From: Dactylonectria macrodidyma
Taxonomy: Eukaryota; Ascomycota; Sordariomycetes; Hypocreales; Nectriaceae
Direction: 5' to 3'
NCBI GenBank assembly: GCA_020744425.1
Contig: JAGMUV010000003.1
Span: 2,356,001 to 2,420,000, forward strand
Length of the DNA stretch: 64,000 nt
The notes below the pieces were generated by a model. It was not told the origin of the DNA and did not search any database. It saw only the letters and a list, made by a program, of their open reading frames with translations. Below, in pieces: positions 59,622 to 64,000 of this stretch; within the stretch, counting starts at the first letter, position 1, and every line of letters starts with the position of its first letter. The position numbers were made by a program, and so were the translations under genes.

Positions 59622-61533
59622 TCAAACGCCGTAATGGACGTACGGCACCCACAATGGTTGGCTTGGTTCGAAGTCTTCGCACAATTCAACATCCCTCGCA
59701 GGTTTGATGCCGAGAATAACCCCCTGGTCATCAACCTGTTGACCCCTGCCATTTTCCTTTTGAACCCACTCATCTCGAAATGCTCGAGCGGCGTAGTGAA
59801 GCCCGCTGCTGACGGATGAACTATTTAGGCCATTGTCTCCTAGAAACTTGTATGTCATGCGCGCCATGTCAACGCATAACCCATCATCACTTCCCACAGA
59901 GTGCTGATGACATATTGGAAACCTGCCAGCTGAAATGCACTTGTGAGATGGAGGCTTTCGTCGGCCGAGACTTCGTCCAAGTTCTCACTGGTCTTGCATG
60001 CAGAGAGGTAGGCGAGGAAAGGTGAACCTGAATGTAGTTTTCTCTCCAATAGACTCCCCACAGTTAAAAGATTGTTTTGCCAGTCCTCGAGATACAAACG
60101 ACTTTTCAACGGGTCTAAATCCGCTCCACCGTGGCCGGCAAAGCGAAAGATCTGACATGACTCCAGTGCTGATAGGGTCTCTGCCTAGCATAGCCGTGGC
60201 CAGACAGGGGATAGCTCCAACGAGGGGCAAGCTGCCTCCACGGCATGGATCTCCTTATCGGCATACTGTAGCTGATTCTGGCCTGGCGTCTGTTGCATAG
60301 AGACAAGCACAATCTTCGCGGATTTTGGTCTCACATCCTGGCGCTGCTGGCGAGTGTGGATGATTGTCTTGACGGTCGAGCTGTAAGATGACACAACTCT
60401 GTCAAGAGCAGTCTTGCCACCAGGCTCTTGATGATATCCTGCTGCATGAATTGAATTGGAAACCTACTGAGTGGCCCTGTTGGAATCCACCACACGCGAG
60501 CCAAGGGTCGACAGCCGGACACCTAGTGAGACAGAGCGCCTCCAGCACAGGTTCAACGACAACGTCCCATAGCCACTGTAGCGTTTCGAGAGATTGGACG
60601 TCTTTAGCGTGGGCGAGCACTAACTCTCGAGAAAGGCCTGGCAGCTCCAAAGCTCGGATACGACAAGCCTCGATGATGAAGGCGTCGTATCGGTGAGAGC
60701 TGACGTTGGCAATCACAATCGGACCGGCTTCTGCCGCTTGGCACATCTCAACCTCTGTTGCGGGTAGCAAGAACCGCTCAAATCCTGATAGACTACGAAT
60801 CTTGGCTAGAAGCATCGACATTTGTTGGCTCGCTTTGTGGCGTTGGTCGGCTATACTGCGTGAAGCCGGTGTGTCAAGTATGTGACGGAGTTCATCAAAG
60901 GACTGTGCCAAACTATGATGTTGGTCTCGAAGGGAGGAAATATCAGTTCGCAGGTCATGAAGTGAGCTGGCTAGAACACCACGACCTGTCTCAAGCAGCT
61001 GTATAGCAGAGATGGGATCTTGGCCAGCCTGCAAGGCTGTTCAGTGAATTTCCTCGATCAATAGAATCTTGTGGAGTTGCCTTGACGACGTATCTGGCAA
61101 TTCGAATAGCCCTTTCCAAGTCCGGCATGTCTTCCAAGAGTAAAAATCGGTCAGTGAGTCTACTTCCGAGATTGCTCCAGAATGTTGACAGGTCAGGGTG
61201 GGTTAGAGGCGCTGCCGCAACAGCTTGTCTGGCAACATCGATTGCCTCTTCCAGATCTGTTAAAGAGCCTGTGCACTCAAATCGGTTGCCTAGCCGCATC
61301 CCAAGACTGCTCAGATACATCGCCCGATCCGGATGATCTTGAGGGATCGCCTTGACGGCTTGTGTAATCACACTGATCGCCTCTTCAAGATCAGCCATTG
61401 CACCAGTGAGGACGAATCGGTCGCCTACTTGGCTCCGAAGCTCGTCCCAGAACAGTGCCAGGTCAGGCTGGCACCCAGAGCCGGCCTCGACGACGTCTCT
61501 GGGAAGATCGATGGCTTCTTTCTTATCTGCCAT
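59622..61533 (-). pseudogene. Decayed TPR-CHAT (caspase-like) protease gene
   Basis: Read on the minus strand from 61533, the start MADKKEAIDLP leads into three TPR-like units (GDRFVLTGAMADLEEAI, GNRFECTGSLTDLEEAI, TDRFLLLEDMPDLERAI). The pattern then jumps at about 61030-61040, out of frame, to AGQDPISAIQLLETGRGVLA, the segment that normally precedes the CHAT domain. CHAT parts follow in different frames: RVWWIPTGPLSRFP, HAAGYHQEPGGKTALDRVV, FRFAGHGGADLDP with the catalytic His motif, LAYLSACKTS with the catalytic Cys (codon 59996-59998), STLWEV, and DDGLCVDMARMTYK. At least five frame changes separate these pieces. One is a five-base tandem duplication at 60447-60456. Intact relatives usually have many more TPRs. 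No single protein with protease activity can be made. Confidence 0.9.
60447..60456. repeat. 5-bp tandem duplication causing a frameshift
   Basis: TGAAT occurs twice in direct succession (plus strand) inside the TPR-CHAT gene remnant. The family pattern on either side (RFP then HAAGY) is in frames that differ by exactly the length of one unit, so the duplication accounts for the break. Confidence 0.75.
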
Positions 61534-64000
61534 TGTCTTGATCCTAGTGTCTGTGCTGGCTCGCAGAATGATTTACTTATCAACAATGTGTAGTGATGCT
61601 CTCCCCTTGACGTTTGCCTCATTCAGACCTGCAGTGGCCGGTTCTTCCATAGGCCTCCACTGTGATCGTCCAGCCAATCGATGCTGACATATCCAATACA
61701 ACCGCGCGCTTTTGATGGTTTCGCCTTCAGACATCACCAATCTGTGATCTACACTAACCGCCCTGCATCTAAGATTAGATTTCTTAGCCCTGAAATCAGC
61801 ACCGTAACAGGCCTCGCCGTTACCAGGTAGCAAATGATAGCAATCAATGAACGATACCTATGTTTATATGTAGCATTGGCAATAATTGTAAGCGAATTGT
61901 CGCTCATGTTTGTTACTCAATCACAACGAACCTGATTGCTTAACTTGCCTAGTCAGATCTCATACTTTTTTTTTATTTTTTTTACCTGGCAGTGATAGGC
62001 AGTGCCGATGCTTGTGTCGAAAATCGGCGACAAAAGCTGTAAGCTGTAGGGTAGTTGAGCGTTGACATCACATATTCAAATAGATCTCCTCGTGAACGCT
62101 GCAGTCTCTAGGAGTTATATCATAGTGTTGTGGAATTTATTTCAAAGAGGCCTTAACATATTCCGCAGATTATCAAGGCAAAGCAGTAGCACTGAGCTTG
62201 AACTTTGATTGCATCTATCGCATTCAATCACGTGCCACAACCCGTCCAACAAACTAGGAGCCATTTTGTTCCACCTCGATACAAGGTTTCCAGAGAACCT
62301 ACTTCATTTTTGTCAACAGTTACTGTACGACCAAAATGGGGAGCACACGAGATTGCTGCGAGTTGCCCTGTTGTGTAGTGGCCGTCACGACTGAGGGGCA
62401 TGATGTACGCTGGAACCGAGTTGCTTACTGTTTAGGAGGTTGTGGAAGAGAGTGCAACTAATCTACGGTCTACTAATGGTGGAAAATACAAATTGTGAGA
62501 TACATCCCACTACGCGTGGGAAACCAATACTTTTGCTCTAGGCGATGTAATTCAATAGAGTCTTCCTAAAGTGTCTTTATCTAATTGAGTAAGGCGTGCA
62601 CTATACGATACACATTTTGTCCGGGATAATTATCAAGGACAAGTTGTTCCTTTCGGCGTCTAGACTAAATGTAGTTGAACGAAGGTTACAAAAGCATAAA
62701 AATTAAGGTCGGAACGAGCCGTTATGGGCTGCTAACCCTTGAGGTGCTTGGCCACTAGAGGAAACACGGGGTGGTATACAAGGGCCTCGGATAACTACCC
62801 ACCCCCACGCAAGAATGTCTCGGGTATCAAATCGTGTAAGCAAATTGTAAGAGGATATTGCAGTACTTTAGAGCTGGAGGCCATTTCTGGACAACGGAGG
62901 TTCGGAGGGCCAAGGTGGAAGAAATGAGAACATTTTGCCGCTGCATATATAAAATTCCGCCATCAATACTTGGGGGTATTTTCCGGGTGGTTTTCCGGGT
63001 GGATAGGCCCTATCCGGCAGGTCCGATCCCTAAAAGGCCGCACCGCGCGGCGTCGTACGTAGTTGACGAGCGTCCCTTGTCCACCAATTTTACGGTTGCC
63101 GAAAACCTGCAGATCTTGCCCCTTGCACAATGCAGCCAGTGTTTAGTGTTTAGTGTTTACTTTTGACCAAGCCCCCAACCTTTGGGTTGTTCCACCAATG
63201 GAGGAAATTGCCGTGCAGCTTACAGACTTGTCCCGTTGGTCAATGTTTCTATGAAGAAGAGATGAACCAGGGCAGTCTATGTGAATACGACGTGTGGTAG
63301 CATGCCGAGCACATATGCCATGATGGGAGCAGATCGGATGAACCATTCAATTGAGGCTCTACCTAAACCCCTGCCTCCACAGGTTCTCGAGAGACATCCC
63401 GCGTGGCATGACATTGCAGATCAGTCAAGGTAGAGTGACACTCGCTAAGCAATTTGATCGGGCGCGCACGTCTGTCCCAACCACAACCTGTGCTGTTCCT
63501 GGATTGGGGGAAGTATTACTAGGCGGGCGAGCCGTTAAAAAAACCTTATAAAGATGCTTTTTTGTTAGCTGCATCCTTCGCGGAGAGAATGATGCACGGA
63601 AGAATGCAAATTACCGAGATTGTTCGGTTGTGCATAAGCATCACTGAAATCGCAGTCGATTGGAGGACTATAGCTAGTCTTGAATCGAGCATCACGAGTT
63701 ACCTAGGCAGAGTGAGGATACGAGCAATCGCTAACCCCAAAGTAACACGCCATACGAGTCGGGCGCATAGCTACAACAGAACATATTTCCGGGGTCGAGG
63801 CAGACACATAGTGACATACTCAGCTAGCCATCCCTGTTTTGCGTTGGTGCTCTTAACTCCAGGATCCCTGATGTTGCATCGAGCTCCACAGAGCTGCGAT
63901 TTCCCCCCCTAATCCAGCTCGGACACGTATTCTTCCACAACTCGGAAGCGCGGGAGTACCCTTGTTGCAGTCCAAATTAGATAGGATCCCTGCTGTTGGG
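61534..64000. other. Gene-free, AT-richer right end of the window
   Basis: About 2.5 kb upstream of the TPR-CHAT remnant. It contains a T-rich run near 61968-61983, a perfect 12-base tandem duplication and a palindrome at 62979-63015, and no conserved reading frame. The longest frame (63562-63912) has no domain. It could be decayed repeat DNA. Confidence 0.5.
62979..63015. repeat. 12-bp tandem duplication next to a 7-bp-arm palindrome
   Basis: TTTTCCGGGTGG is present twice head to tail (62979-62990 and 62991-63002), and the palindrome GGATAGG-C-CCTATCC follows at 63001-63015. The surrounding GC-rich patch stands out from AT-rich flanks. A worn transposon end is possible, but no partner repeat was found in the window. 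Confidence 0.75.

Noticed and set aside
1..64000. CRISPR array, rRNA, complete transposon, secondary-metabolite core enzyme
   Set aside because: Looked for on both strands; no regularly spaced repeats, rRNA, transposase/reverse transcriptase, PKS, NRPS or terpene synthase text was found.

Overview
The window is chromosomal DNA of a filamentous ascomycete (Pezizomycotina, most likely a Sordariomycete and possibly Hypocreales). Evidence: many short introns (about 46-120 nt) with fungal GTRNGT donors and CTAAC/CTRAY branch points, GC-rich third codon positions, pyrimidine-rich leaders, and fungus-specific families (Zn2Cys6 regulator, DUF3712 protein, TPR-CHAT protein, Dug3, Tda3, Hmx1-like protein, fungal ABCC pump). 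I did the exon joining by hand from reading frames and splice signals. No organism name can be proved from the sequence alone.

Layout. 1-3.3 kb: 3' part of a DHA2-type MFS transporter, then a BAHD/Tri101-like acyltransferase whose catalytic His appears to be Glu. 6.9-13.9 kb: housekeeping genes, namely a MARVEL-domain membrane protein, NOP16 (ribosome assembly), TDA3-like FAD oxidoreductase, and a Cys-type glutathione peroxidase transcribed divergently from TDA3. 13.9-26.7 kb: about 12.8 kb with no convincing conserved gene. It has an AT-richer proximal half with small tandem duplications, one possible small secreted Cys-containing protein, and a pyrimidine-rich distal part that probably holds the control region and leader of the next gene. 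26.7-29.4 kb: a Zn(II)2Cys6 transcription factor. 31.7-35.0 kb: a Cys-rich unknown protein and the glutathione-degrading amidotransferase DUG3. 36.5-40.9 kb: CDT2-type WD40 substrate receptor convergent with a tail-anchored haem-oxygenase-like protein. 42.4-47.3 kb: SLC35F5-like transporter divergent from a BTB-like single-exon gene, then a Ca3427-type solute-binding-fold protein. 48.8-58.3 kb: an MFS transporter and a 17-exon ABCC multidrug pump in tandem, convergent with a DUF3712 membrane protein. 59.6-61.5 kb: a TPR-CHAT protease gene broken by several frameshifts and an internal loss, followed by gene-free sequence to the end.

How the genes relate. This is not an operon or an evident secondary-metabolite cluster. 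Functional themes are redox/glutathione (GPX, DUG3), transport (three MFS/DMT carriers and one ABCC pump) and core cell biology (NOP16, CDT2). The clearest anomalies are the decayed TPR-CHAT gene, the GC-AG intron in the ABC pump, catalytic-residue changes in the acyltransferase and haem-oxygenase-like proteins, and the large gene-poor interval. I found no convincing new multi-gene system, CRISPR array, rRNA or tRNA gene.
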